Shown here one piece after another: positions 26,291-35,130 of a DNA stretch of 64,000 bases. The notes beneath the pieces were generated by a model. That model did no database searches. It was given only the letters and a program-made list of their open reading frames with translations, and was not told the origin of the DNA. The position numbers were made by a program, and so were the translations under genes. The first letter of the stretch is position 1. The number at the start of each line of letters is the position of its first letter. The stretch lies in the NCBI GenBank assembly GCA_964526645.1, contig CAZGJN010000006.1:62001-126000 (forward strand). The letters run 5' to 3'. Source of the DNA: JADJNW01 sp964526645 (GTDB lineage: Bacteria > Bacteroidota > Bacteroidia > Chitinophagales > Saprospiraceae).

Positions 26291-27031
26291 TTATAGTCCA
26301 AAGCCCCACCAACTACTTGCTTTATTATTTAATGAAGAAAGTGGTCCATTAAATCTTATTCTAGTTAAACCTGTAAATCCAACGATTGTACCAATTCTTT
26401 TGCGATAAAACGATCGGTCATAGATATTATGTACGCCACATAGAAATAAAGGTGTAAAAGCTGATGTTTGATTATTCCAGCCAGGCCACATTACAGGAAG
26501 ACCAATACCAGGAAACGTAGAAGCCGAAGGTCCTTGCGAAAACTCCTTATGGAGAATAGCAATAGCTGAACGAGGTTTGATACTATTTAATGCATTTGCT
26601 ACATACGCTTCTTCATAGTCAATATAGGGTTGGGGAACTTCACCAGTAGCCTCATAGCGTGCTATGGCGCCTGTTCTTTCAGCATAGACAGAAAGGTGTT
26701 CTTCTATCTGCAAAAAAGTACTGAAATACCAACCTTTGCTATCTCCAAACTGAGTATAGCCAGATTTAGTTGTAAAAGCATGTATTTTCCAGCGTACATC
26801 CCCTGCTTGATTAGCTTGTACCCCCTCAAAAACAAGATATAAGCTGGAGTCTTCAAGCGAAAAAGTACCTTCGGAGACGGAATGATTATTGAAAAAGTAT
26901 TCAGCGGGCCAACTTTGGGGTGCGACGGTATCTCTTAATTCTACGATGGGATCACTATTGATAGGGGAGTCAGATGTTACATCACAACCAATAGTAATAA
27001 TCATTAGTAAAAATAACAAACATTTGAACAT
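26291..27031 (-). CDS. Lipoprotein of unknown function with repeat-embedded start
   Basis: The ATG at 27031 gives 246 residues starting MFKCLLFLLMIITIGCDVTS, a good lipoprotein signal with the modified Cys at residue 16. An in-frame ATG at 27055 adds eight residues (MFKCSNVQ). Both starts lie in five perfect copies of an 8-bp repeat, each copy containing an ATG in a different frame. The body has Trp/Tyr-rich strands (WKIHAFTTKSGYTQFGDSKG, WWGFGL) and no recognised domain. Changes in copy number would put the strongest start out of frame. Confidence 0.6.
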   Translation of the reverse strand: MFKCLLFLLMIITIGCDVTSDSPINSDPIVELRDTVAPQSWPAEYFFNNHSVSEGTFSLEDSSLYLVFEGVQANQAGDVRWKIHAFTTKSGYTQFGDSKGWYFSTFLQIEEHLSVYAERTGAIARYEATGEVPQPYIDYEEAYVANALNSIKPRSAIAILHKEFSQGPSASTFPGIGLPVMWPGWNNQTSAFTPLFLCGVHNIYDRSFYRKRIGTIVGFTGLTRIRFNGPLSSLNNKASSWWGFGL

Positions 27032-27068
27032 TTGAACATTTGAACATTTGAACATTTGAACATTTCAT
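27021..27068. repeat. 8-bp tandem repeat (CATTTGAA)x5 plus one degenerate copy
   Basis: Five perfect units occupy 27021-27060 and a sixth, CATTTCAT, follows at 27061-27068. On the minus strand each unit reads TTCAAATG, supplying repeated ATG codons across the start of the lipoprotein gene. Eight is not a multiple of three, so slippage shifts which ATG is in frame. Confidence 0.9.
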
Positions 27069-27099
27069 GATTAAGTTTTTTTGAGTTAAAAAATATCAA

Positions 27100-27107
27100 C
27101 AAATCTA
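27100..27107 (-). promoter_or_regulatory. -7 promoter motif upstream of the repeat-start lipoprotein
   Basis: On the minus strand this reads TAGATTTG, matching TAnnTTTG, ~32 nt upstream of the octamer tract. No clear -33 TTTG was found. It would place the tract within the 5' end of the transcript. Confidence 0.35.
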
Positions 27108-27529
27108 ATGTGTGAAGCAGTATAAGAGATAGCACTGCTGAATTTAATCAAGCGCGCTACAAAGAATTGTCGCAGGAAAGTGTTTGTACTTTTTTAAGGA
27201 ACAATACAATATTAATCAATTTTGAAATGCTTGTCAATTTATTTAACAACTTCAAACTGTTAATTTCGACAAATCGTTATTATTATCGAATTATCACTTT
27301 TTACAAAAGAGATAGATAACTCGATAATTTTCCAAGATAAACCACCCCAATAGTAAACTAAAAACTAACCACACTGACAGATACATCTTTGATGCTCTTT
27401 GAAGAAAACTTTAGCGAAGCATCCTCAAAGAAGTGGGATATTCTGTTGATTTTCAATTCCGTTGAATGACGAGGATGGAATTAATTGCCCAACTCACGAC
27501 TTTTATTCAACATTATTCATTGGTTGGGT
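27108..27529. other. Gene-free AT-rich spacer
   Basis: No coding frame or RNA gene was recognised between the lipoprotein's promoter-like motif and the sdh terminator. One bulged hairpin is visible: CTTTGATGCT near 27400 against AGCATCCTCAAAG near 27432. Nothing else is supported. Confidence 0.5.
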
Positions 27530-27560
27530 AAAAAATAAAAGCCCCGGCCGAAACCGAGGC
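27530..27560 (-). terminator. Rho-independent terminator of sdhCAB
   Basis: On the minus strand GCCTCGG-TTTCGG-CCGGGGC (27560 to 27541) forms a G/C-rich 7-bp stem with one G-U pair, followed by TTTTATTTTTT. It lies 80 nt past the sdhB stop. Confidence 0.85.
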
Positions 27561-27639
27561 GCTAACTTTTATCTGAAGGGCAACTGTAAAAGCAATTAAT
27601 TATTTACGAAGTAAAAGTCTCTGTTTTCCTTTTACAAAT

Positions 27640-28392
27640 TTAAACGGAAGTTTCCGATGCAATCACCGATTTAAAATACTCTCGATTAAGCATGGCAATG
27701 TTTTCCACGGAGATTTCTTTTGGGCATTCTGCTTCGCAGGCGGTCACATTCGAGCACATCCCAAATCCTTCGGCATCCATTTGCTTTACCATCGCTTGCA
27801 CACGGCGCTTTCTTTCTACCTGCCCTTGCGGCAATAGTCCTAAATGTGCCACTTTTGCAGAAACAAACAACATCGCCGAGGCATTTGGGCAAGCCGCTAC
27901 GCAGGCGCCACAACCGATACAAGCCGCTGCGTCAAACGCTTCCGAAGCTAAATCTTTTTCGATAGGAATAGCATTCGCATCTTGTGCCTGACCTGTATTC
28001 ACCGAGATGTAACCACCTGCCTGAATAATGCGATCAAACGCCGAGCGATCAATGGACAAGTCTTTCAGCACCGGAAACGCTGCTGCACGGAATGGCTCGA
28101 TGACGATAATGTCGCCATCTTTGTATTCACGCATGTGCAACTGGCAGACCGTCGTGCCGCGCCAGGGCCCGTGTGGACGACCATTGATAACCATATTGCA
28201 AGTGCCACAAATCCCTTCCCGACAGTCGTGATCGAAAGCAACCGGGTCTTTTTTCTCCGAAATGAGTTGTTCATTCAGCACATCGAGCATTTCAAGGAAA
28301 GACATGTGTGAATTCGCTTCTACATGATACGTCTCGAAGCGGCCTTTATCCTTGCTATTTTTTTGTCTCCAGACTTTAAGCGTTAATTTCAT
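27640..28392 (-). CDS. sdhB: Succinate dehydrogenase/fumarate reductase iron-sulfur subunit
   Basis: A 250-residue electron-transfer subunit of complex II. The plant-type [2Fe-2S] ligands C57, C62, C65 and C83 (CREGICGTC...C) are present. The first 4Fe-4S ligands are C158/C161/C164/C168 (CIGCGACVAACPN), and a further cluster motif lies in MCSNVTACEAECPKEI. It is the last gene of sdhC-sdhA-sdhB, which has a type B layout with a single cytochrome subunit. A terminator follows. Confidence 0.96.
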   Translation of the reverse strand: MKLTLKVWRQKNSKDKGRFETYHVEANSHMSFLEMLDVLNEQLISEKKDPVAFDHDCREGICGTCNMVINGRPHGPWRGTTVCQLHMREYKDGDIIVIEPFRAAAFPVLKDLSIDRSAFDRIIQAGGYISVNTGQAQDANAIPIEKDLASEAFDAAACIGCGACVAACPNASAMLFVSAKVAHLGLLPQGQVERKRRVQAMVKQMDAEGFGMCSNVTACEAECPKEISVENIAMLNREYFKSVIASETSV

Positions 28393-28476
28393 AATTTTGG
28401 TATTTGGTAGAGGGCAGAAGGTAGAGGGACTTGCTTATAGAGTAATCGTCTCTCTACCCTCTGCTTGATACCCCCA

Positions 28477-30474
28477 CTATTTATAACTTCTCGACTTCAA
28501 TTCTACGTTTTCAAATTTCAATTCCTCTTTATGCAAAATCGGATCTTCGTTTCCACGATATTCCCAGGCTGCAACGTAAGTGAAATTTTCATCATCGCGC
28601 AGGGCTTCGCCTTCTTCGGTTTGATATTCTTCACGGAAATGACCGCCACAAGATTCATTGCGATTCAAAGCATCCACGATCATCATTTCACCCAGGTCAA
28701 TAAAATCAGCTACCCGACCCGCTTTTTCCAATTCTGGATTGAACTCATCTACAGTTCCTGGTACGAATACATCTTTATAAAATTCTTCGCGCAATTCCCG
28801 TATCATCTGCCGTGCTTTGGTCAAGCCTTCCGCGTTACGAGCCATGCCACAGTATTCCCACATGATTTTGCCCAGGCGACGATGGAAACTTTCGACCGAT
28901 TGATTGCCTTTGTTATGAATAAAATGCTCCAATTGCTCACGGGTTTCCTTTTCTGCTGCTTCAAACTCCGGGGAATTGGTACTAATCATTGGGGTGCGAA
29001 TTTCATTTGACAAAAAGCTACCAATGGTATAAGGCAACACAAAATAGCCATCTGCCAAGCCCTGCATCAAAGCGGAAGCACCCAGGCGATTCGCGCCATG
29101 ATCAGAGAAATTACATTCGCCAATCGCAAACAAACCCGGAATATTCGTTTCCAAATTATAATCCACCCAAAGACCACCCATCGTGTAATGCACCGCCGGA
29201 TAAATTTTCATCGGCGTTTTGTAAGGGTTGTCACCAGTGATTTTTTCGTACATATCGAAGAGGTTGCCGTACTTTTCTTTCACGATTTCCTCTCCTAATT
29301 CCCGGATTTTCTCTTTGCTGGCATCGTGCAAACCCAGTGTATTCGCTTTGGATTTGCCATAGCGTTCAATCGCCGCCGCAAAATCTAAGAATACCGCCAA
29401 GCCAGTAGGGGATACGCCATGTCCTTTATCGCATTCTGTCTTGGCAGCGCGAGAAGCCACATCACGTGGCACGAGATTACCAAATGCCGGATAGCGCCGC
29501 TCTAAGAAATAATCGCGGTCCTCTTCCGGGATTTCATCGCCCCTCTTTTTGCCTTGTTGGATAGCTTGAGCATCTTCGATTTTGTTAGGTACCCAAACAC
29601 GACCGTCGTTGCGCAAGCTTTCTGACATCAAAGTCAGTTTCGATTGATACTCACCAGATTGCGGAATGCAAGTGGGGTGTATTTGCGTAAAGCAAGGATT
29701 CGCCATATAAGCGCCGCGCTTCACCGCCCGCCAGGCCGCTGTCACATTAGAACCCATCGCGTTGGTAGAAAGGTAGAAAACATTCCCGTAGCCACCGGTT
29801 GCCAACACGACGCAGTGCGCGCCGAAGCGTTCGAGCTTGCCTGTGAGCAAATTACGTGCGATGATACCCCGCGCCTTGCCATCAAGGATGACAAGATCAA
29901 GCATTTCGTGGCGGTTGTACATTTGTACCGAGCCCAGCGAAATCTGCCGCGAAAGCGACTGATACGCACCAAGCAATAATTGCTGCCCAGTTTGCCCACG
30001 CGCATAAAACGTACGGCTCACCTGCACCCCGCCGAAGGAGCGGTTTTCAAGCAATCCACCATATTCTCTTGCGAAAGGCACGCCCTGCGCCACCGCTTGG
30101 TCAATGATCGCAGCACTTACTTCCGCAAGACGATACACATTCGCTTCCCGCGAGCGGTAATCGCCGCCTTTGATCGTATCATAGAATAAGCGATAAACGC
30201 TATCGCCGTCATTCATATAATTTTTAGCCGCATTTATACCGCCTTGAGCAGCAATACTATGCGCTCGACGCGGGCTATCATGGAATGTAAAGCACTTGAC
30301 GTTGTACCCCAATTCTCCGAGCGAAGCCGCCGCCGAAGCCCCCGCCAGACCTGTACCGACCACAATCACTTCGATGCGACGCTTGTTAGCTGGCGCTACC
30401 AGAGGCACGGTAGAGCGGTATTTCGTCCATTTTTCCTCAAGTGAGCCGGGAGGTATTTTACCATTTAATTCCAT
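28477..30474 (-). CDS. sdhA: Succinate dehydrogenase/fumarate reductase flavoprotein subunit
   Basis: A 665-residue FAD subunit that oxidises succinate at the cytoplasmic face of the membrane. The dinucleotide fold VVGTGLAGASAAASLGELG (~39-57) and the covalent FAD attachment His, H72 (RRAHSIAAQGG), are visible. HPTCIPQSG and the later GLFAIGECNFSDHGANRLG region are family-typical. Genes lie 84 nt (to sdhB) and 37 nt (to sdhC) apart. Length matches Bacteroidota homologues. Confidence 0.97.
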   Translation of the reverse strand: MELNGKIPPGSLEEKWTKYRSTVPLVAPANKRRIEVIVVGTGLAGASAAASLGELGYNVKCFTFHDSPRRAHSIAAQGGINAAKNYMNDGDSVYRLFYDTIKGGDYRSREANVYRLAEVSAAIIDQAVAQGVPFAREYGGLLENRSFGGVQVSRTFYARGQTGQQLLLGAYQSLSRQISLGSVQMYNRHEMLDLVILDGKARGIIARNLLTGKLERFGAHCVVLATGGYGNVFYLSTNAMGSNVTAAWRAVKRGAYMANPCFTQIHPTCIPQSGEYQSKLTLMSESLRNDGRVWVPNKIEDAQAIQQGKKRGDEIPEEDRDYFLERRYPAFGNLVPRDVASRAAKTECDKGHGVSPTGLAVFLDFAAAIERYGKSKANTLGLHDASKEKIRELGEEIVKEKYGNLFDMYEKITGDNPYKTPMKIYPAVHYTMGGLWVDYNLETNIPGLFAIGECNFSDHGANRLGASALMQGLADGYFVLPYTIGSFLSNEIRTPMISTNSPEFEAAEKETREQLEHFIHNKGNQSVESFHRRLGKIMWEYCGMARNAEGLTKARQMIRELREEFYKDVFVPGTVDEFNPELEKAGRVADFIDLGEMMIVDALNRNESCGGHFREEYQTEEGEALRDDENFTYVAAWEYRGNEDPILHKEELKFENVELKSRSYK

Positions 30475-30511
30475 TTTATTGAAATTTAGAGCTTTCTTTA
30501 AGTTTTATTTA

Positions 30512-31201
30512 CTATTTCATTAAATACATGTAAATCGGAATCAGCGCGAACAGCGCTGGTATAATAATCGAATAAATTTTGCCAATAAATCTAATGATCG
30601 GCGTATATTTTCGGTGCTCCAATCCTAAAGTCTGAAAGGCGCTTTGAAATCCATGCCACAAGTGGAAGGCAATCACCACCATTGAAAGCGCATAAAATAT
30701 AACAAACCCAGCATTTTCATACGTTTTCGATACAATCCAATATAAATCTTTATATACTTTACCTTCGATGGTCATGTAGGGCAACTTGTCTAATTTCATT
30801 TGCAACCAAAACTGGTACAAGTGAATGAGAATGAAAACAAAGATAATCGTGCCCAATGCGCCCATGCGCGTAGAAGCAAAAGCACTGGTTTTCACCGCTT
30901 TAGTTACTTTTACCGAGTAGCCTATCGGGCCGCGCGCTCTGCGATTCTTTGCCCAGAGTAGCCACCCTTGTATGGCGTGAATTAGGATAGAAATGTATAA
31001 TACGTAAGATATTGTTTTAATGATCGGATCGGTTGTCATTTTCTTTGCATACAAATTGAATGCCTCACCCCCATCATCCAGCATCAACTGCAGGTTTCCT
31101 AACAGATGTATGACCAGAAAAAGAATCAAAAACAATCCCGTCAAGCTCATCACTAATTTTTGCCCGATGGAAGAAGTTAGGAAATTGGTAAACCAACTCA
31201 T
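30512..31201 (-). CDS. sdhC: Succinate dehydrogenase/fumarate reductase cytochrome b subunit
   Basis: A 229-residue membrane anchor of the b558 type. Five hydrophobic helices can be traced, with His residues in helices (FLVIHLLGNLQL, ILIHAIQGWLLW, FILIHLYQFW, VVIAFHLWHGFQSAF) that fit di-haem ligation and quinone-site function. As the only membrane subunit it makes this a type B enzyme. It is the first gene of the operon, behind a consensus promoter at 31258-31288. Confidence 0.95.
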   Translation of the reverse strand: MSWFTNFLTSSIGQKLVMSLTGLFLILFLVIHLLGNLQLMLDDGGEAFNLYAKKMTTDPIIKTISYVLYISILIHAIQGWLLWAKNRRARGPIGYSVKVTKAVKTSAFASTRMGALGTIIFVFILIHLYQFWLQMKLDKLPYMTIEGKVYKDLYWIVSKTYENAGFVIFYALSMVVIAFHLWHGFQSAFQTLGLEHRKYTPIIRFIGKIYSIIIPALFALIPIYMYLMK

Positions 31202-31257
31202 GTTCTTTGTTTTTAACGTTTTGTTACCTTTGTAGTAAACTCAGCTTTAGCACCCTG

Positions 31258-31288
31258 CAAATCTAAATGTTAAAGCCATTTTGCCAAA
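31258..31288 (-). promoter_or_regulatory. Consensus promoter of sdhCAB
   Basis: On the minus strand TTTG (31288-31285), a 19-nt spacer and TAGATTTG (31265-31258) match the Bacteroidota promoter exactly. The expected transcription start is ~57 nt upstream of sdhC, ahead of a short A/T-rich leader. Confidence 0.8.
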
Positions 31289-31513
31289 AGGATGTTCGCT
31301 GTTTGTACAAGAATAAAAATTATTTAGAATGAATCTAAAATTGGGCTTACATGTTTACAGTCTCAAAGGCTTACCCAATGATACCTTCATCCTACCTTGT
31401 GCCTGCGGTCAGTAAGCCTCTATGCCTAAACCTATATGACAAATAACCGATACAAACTAATTCCAGCAACCAAAGCAAAGTGCTTCGTGTTTTCATTTGA
31501 TAAAAATTTTTAA
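31289..31513. other. Divergent spacer between sdhC and the 169-residue gene
   Basis: No coding frame was seen. An inverted repeat TTTAGA-ATGAA-TCTAAA (31323-31339) lies 35 bp upstream of the sdh -33 box and could be a regulator site. A weaker ATTGGG/CCCAAT pair flanks 31350-31382. No promoter matching the consensus was found for the plus-strand gene. Confidence 0.4.
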
Positions 31514-32023
31514 ATGCAAAAAGCAAATCCGAAAAAGCCGGTCGTCCGGTTTGAATCTTTTATAGAACATTTCCCGACGGTGCAGCTGCCAGTCACCTTG
31601 AATGACGAGGTGCACCACGAATTCAGCAACCGCAATGAACCGCTACCAGCACTGATGATCGAACAATTCATACTGCCTTACGAAATGGAAGAAATAGACG
31701 ATATGACCGAGTACATCGCTTGTTTTAGAATACCAGAAACCCACGATTTTCATGCAATTGTAATCTGGCGAGCAGGACTCATGGATTATACTTATAATGT
31801 GATGACCTTCACCAAAAAAGGGGAATTGATTGACAAACGCGCGATTGCCGGAACTTTTTACGATGGGCAAAACCTTACACAGTCAGTGGCGATCATTGAT
31901 GAAGACTGGGAAATCCTGATTACTTCCGGGCAATCCGCAAATGGCAAAACTTATGATCCTACTACGAGTCGAGTGACGAAGATGGAATTATTGCCTGAAG
32001 GACAAATTATTGATATTGAATAA
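31514..32023 (+). CDS. Conserved-looking protein of unknown function
   Basis: A 169-residue soluble protein without signal peptide or membrane segment. It reads as a mixed alpha/beta protein with an acidic middle (LPYEMEEIDDMTEY) and strand-rich second half (NVMTFTKKGELIDKRAIAGTF, SVAIIDEDWEILITSGQ). No catalytic motif was recognised. It ends 53 nt before rnr on the same strand and may share its transcript. Function not assigned. Confidence 0.7.
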   Translation: MQKANPKKPVVRFESFIEHFPTVQLPVTLNDEVHHEFSNRNEPLPALMIEQFILPYEMEEIDDMTEYIACFRIPETHDFHAIVIWRAGLMDYTYNVMTFTKKGELIDKRAIAGTFYDGQNLTQSVAIIDEDWEILITSGQSANGKTYDPTTSRVTKMELLPEGQIIDIE

Positions 32024-32076
32024 TTTATCGTCGAATATTAAGCATTTATTATTTAAAATTGAGCATTCAAATTTAT

Positions 32077-34323
32077 ATGTCAAAACGAAGAAAAAAATCC
32101 CAAACCAACAAACTCACCGCGAAGCAACTCCAAGAACAAGTCCTGAAACTGCTGGAAAAAGAACCCCGCAGGCGCTTCAATCCTCGCCAAATTGCTAAAA
32201 CTTTAGGCATAGATAACAATAAAGATGCTGTACTCCATGCCCTGGGGCAATTGGTGGAAGCCGGAAAAGCATCTTCTTTAGGTGATTTTCGATTCAAACT
32301 CAAGGCGCAGTTGGGCGAACAGTCCAATCGCAGCAATAAAATGTATGAGGGCTACGTGGATATGACGCGCAGCGGTGCGGCTTACATCGAAAGTGAAGAT
32401 TTGGAAGACGATGTATTTATTCAATCTAAAAATCTAAATACTGCCCTACACGGTGACCGCGTGCTCATTCGCGCCTGGGTGCCACAGGGGCGGCGGCGTG
32501 CAGAGGGCGAAGTGGTAAAAGTCATAGAGCGGGCTACCGAGTATTTTCTTGGTACCATTCGCCTTTTTGAAAAATATGCCATCGTTACACCGGATCAAAG
32601 TCTTGCCTTGGATATTAAAATTGATCTTGAAGATACGAAAGAAGCCAAAGATGGCGACAAAGTAGTGGTGCGTATCAAAACCTGGGGCGAAAAACGCGGC
32701 GAAACCCTGCAAGGTAAAGTCACCACCGTGCTTGGCAAAGCTGGCACCAGCGATATTGAGATGAAAGCCATTTTGATCAACCACGGTTTTAATCTTGATT
32801 TTTCGGAAGAAGTGATGGCAGAAGTGGAAAAACTGGAAGAGGAAATTACCGAAGCAGAAGTCGCGCGCCGCCTGGATTTACGAGGGGTGACGACCTTCAC
32901 AATTGACCCATTCAATGCCAAAGATTTTGATGATGCCATTTCGATTCGCTATCTGGAAAATGGGGATTGCGAAGTGGGTGTTCATATTGCCGATGTGAGT
33001 CACTATGTGAAGCCTGGCAGCAAACTCGATATTGAAGCCTACAAGCGTTCTACCTCGGTTTATCTGGTGGATCGAGTGCTGCCGATGCTGCCAGAGAAGC
33101 TCTCGAACGAGCTGTGTTCGCTACGTCCGAATGAAGATAAACTGACCTTTTCCGCGATTTTTACTTTTGATAAAAATGATAAAATTGTCAATCGCTGGTT
33201 TGGCAAAACCATTATCCATTCCAATCGGCGCTTTGTATATGAAGAAGTGCAGGAAATACTGGATGCCGGCGAAGGCGATTTTATAGAAGAATTGAAAAAA
33301 GTGAACCAACTCGCACACAAGCTACGCAAGGAACGCTTCAGGAACGGGGCGATTAATTTTGAAACTGAAGAAGTGCAATTCAGATTAGATGCCGAAGGCG
33401 TGCCAATTGAAGTATTTGTGAAAGAACGCAAAGACGCGCATTTGCTCATCGAAGATTTTATGCTTTTGGCAAACCGCGAGGTAGCAACCTTCGTTTCTGA
33501 AAAAGGAAAAGAGCAGGAAATTCCATTCGTGTATCGGGTGCACGATGAGCCGAATCCAGATAAAGTAGAAGCTTTGGCGATGTTTGCGCGGGAAATGGGC
33601 TTTAATATGCGCGTGGATACGCCTAAAAACATTGCAAAATCTTATAATGCATTGGCGGAAGCCGCTGAAACGAATCCTGCCTTGCAACTCTTGGAGCCGC
33701 TGGCTATCCGCACGATGGCAAAAGCAGAGTATAGCACTAATAATATTGGGCATTATGGCTTGGCCTTTGAGTTTTATTCCCATTTTACCTCGCCGATTCG
33801 ACGCTATTCGGATGTGCTGGCACACCGCATTTTGGAGTTGAATTTAAAGCCAGACCAATTCTATCGCGTTGAAAAAGAGCTATTGGAAGAGCGTTGTAAG
33901 CATATTTCGATGCAAGAGCGCAAAGCGATGGAAGCCGAGCGCGAGTCGGTGAAGTACAAACAGGTGGAGTATATGTCAAAGCACGTAGGCGAAGATTTTC
34001 TGGGCTATATTTCTGGTATTTTGGATCGGGGCTTTTTTGTCGCATTAAAAGAAACACTGGCAGAAGGTTTTATTGGCTTTGATACCATGAATGAACCTTT
34101 TGAAGTAGCCGAAAGCCGCCTGCGCATGAAGGGTATCCGTACCAAGCGCGAGCTAAAAATGGGCGACGCTGTCACCGTACAAATTGTGCGCACCGATTTG
34201 GAAAAACGCCAAATTGAAATGCTACTGGTAGAAAAAGGGGAGCAAAAGGTAATCGTTGCTGCGCCAGAAAAATCCAAGGAGAAAAGGCAGAAAAAGCCAT
34301 GGAGAGAACGGCGAAGGAAGTAA
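32077..34323 (+). CDS. rnr: Ribonuclease R (RNB family 3'-5' exoribonuclease)
   Basis: A 748-residue exoribonuclease that degrades structured RNA. The order is: basic N-terminus and winged-helix region (~15-75), cold-shock/OB domains (~95-230), catalytic RNB domain (~260-590) and C-terminal S1 domain (~625-710, FLGYISGILDRGFFV). The RNB metal-binding Asp cluster is in FTIDPFNAKDFDDAISI. A basic tail (KEKRQKKPWRERRRK) follows. The ATG at 32077 (MSKRRKKSQTNK) is chosen over a TTG six codons upstream. Confidence 0.95.
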   Translation: MSKRRKKSQTNKLTAKQLQEQVLKLLEKEPRRRFNPRQIAKTLGIDNNKDAVLHALGQLVEAGKASSLGDFRFKLKAQLGEQSNRSNKMYEGYVDMTRSGAAYIESEDLEDDVFIQSKNLNTALHGDRVLIRAWVPQGRRRAEGEVVKVIERATEYFLGTIRLFEKYAIVTPDQSLALDIKIDLEDTKEAKDGDKVVVRIKTWGEKRGETLQGKVTTVLGKAGTSDIEMKAILINHGFNLDFSEEVMAEVEKLEEEITEAEVARRLDLRGVTTFTIDPFNAKDFDDAISIRYLENGDCEVGVHIADVSHYVKPGSKLDIEAYKRSTSVYLVDRVLPMLPEKLSNELCSLRPNEDKLTFSAIFTFDKNDKIVNRWFGKTIIHSNRRFVYEEVQEILDAGEGDFIEELKKVNQLAHKLRKERFRNGAINFETEEVQFRLDAEGVPIEVFVKERKDAHLLIEDFMLLANREVATFVSEKGKEQEIPFVYRVHDEPNPDKVEALAMFAREMGFNMRVDTPKNIAKSYNALAEAAETNPALQLLEPLAIRTMAKAEYSTNNIGHYGLAFEFYSHFTSPIRRYSDVLAHRILELNLKPDQFYRVEKELLEERCKHISMQERKAMEAERESVKYKQVEYMSKHVGEDFLGYISGILDRGFFVALKETLAEGFIGFDTMNEPFEVAESRLRMKGIRTKRELKMGDAVTVQIVRTDLEKRQIEMLLVEKGEQKVIVAAPEKSKEKRQKKPWRERRRK

Positions 34324-34444
34324 ATCCATAGAACTATAGAAGCTTCCTTGACGCTTGAAAAAAACAATCAACGCTTTTTCCACTTCATAAAAGTAGAAAA
34401 GTATCGCTACAGGCTAAAAATGCCCCCATTGTTTTGATTTTAAC

Positions 34445-34666
34445 TCAACCCACTTTTTTAGCTTTATTGCTGGTAGTGCGAAGTGCGCGGACTTTTGCTG
34501 CGGCCTGATTTTTGCCGAAACTAATGCCCAGGATGGTGCTCAGGAAAACCGGTAGTGACAGTATTGCCAGCCACCATTCGCCTATAAAGCCTGCTGCGAT
34601 AATAATCATCATCATCAAATAGTAGCGCAGTAACATTGTGCCGAGTCCTAATTCGAATGATTTCAT
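34445..34666 (-). CDS. Small two-helix membrane protein, unknown function
   Basis: A 73-residue protein with two hydrophobic stretches (RYYLMMMIIIAAGFIGEWWLA and ILSLPVFLSTILGISFG) and a basic C-terminal tail (KVRALRTTSNKAKKVG). No family is recognised. It is convergent with rnr and stands alone. A TACTTTTG -7-like motif on the minus strand at 34701-34708 supports transcription. Confidence 0.65.
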   Translation of the reverse strand: MKSFELGLGTMLLRYYLMMMIIIAAGFIGEWWLAILSLPVFLSTILGISFGKNQAAAKVRALRTTSNKAKKVG

Positions 34667-35130
34667 GGTGAAAATTTTTTGGTTAAAAAATGCAACAACT
34701 CAAAAGTAGCGGCGTAAGGCTATACTTGTGATGAGAAAAATCAATCTCGGAAAATGATTTTTATCACCTTGCCGGGCTCAGTTGCTTGCACCTACCCTTC
34801 TACTTTTCAATCCAAGTCGGACAAAGACAATGCTATGCCAAAAAAAAGTAAAAAAAAATTTGCACAATTGAACTACTCTACACTATTTTTGAGGCACGAA
34901 AGTCGCTGAATTGACACCTTTTTTCATAAAAAATTGATAATCAGCTCTTTTGTTCCCCTATTCTTCTTCAGAGTTTTGAGAAATAGCGTTCAATTTATTC
35001 TTAGCTGTCTACCCATCAGACTAACATTTCCTTTCGTAAAAATGTGTTGAATTACATCGGAGATGTATGGCCTTTAAAGTTGGTTATGCTCTATCAATCT
35101 TTATAAAATTCAATTAAAAAAACCGTGGAC
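34667..35130. other. Gene-free divergent spacer with a strong hairpin
   Basis: No coding frame was seen. GTGAT-gag-AAAAATCA (34728-34743) pairs with TGATTTTTATCAC (34755-34767), a long stem with a 3-nt bulge. It lies just upstream of the minus-strand -7-like motif TACTTTTG (34701-34708) of the small membrane protein gene, so it may be an operator or mRNA structure. No consensus promoter was found for the plus-strand gene. Confidence 0.45.

Noticed and set aside
27021..27068. Short repeats as a CRISPR array
   Set aside because: The units are 8 bp and contiguous with no spacers, so this is a microsatellite.
28465..29010. 181-residue frame antisense to sdhA
   Set aside because: Shadow of the sdhA codon pattern; sdhA is certain.
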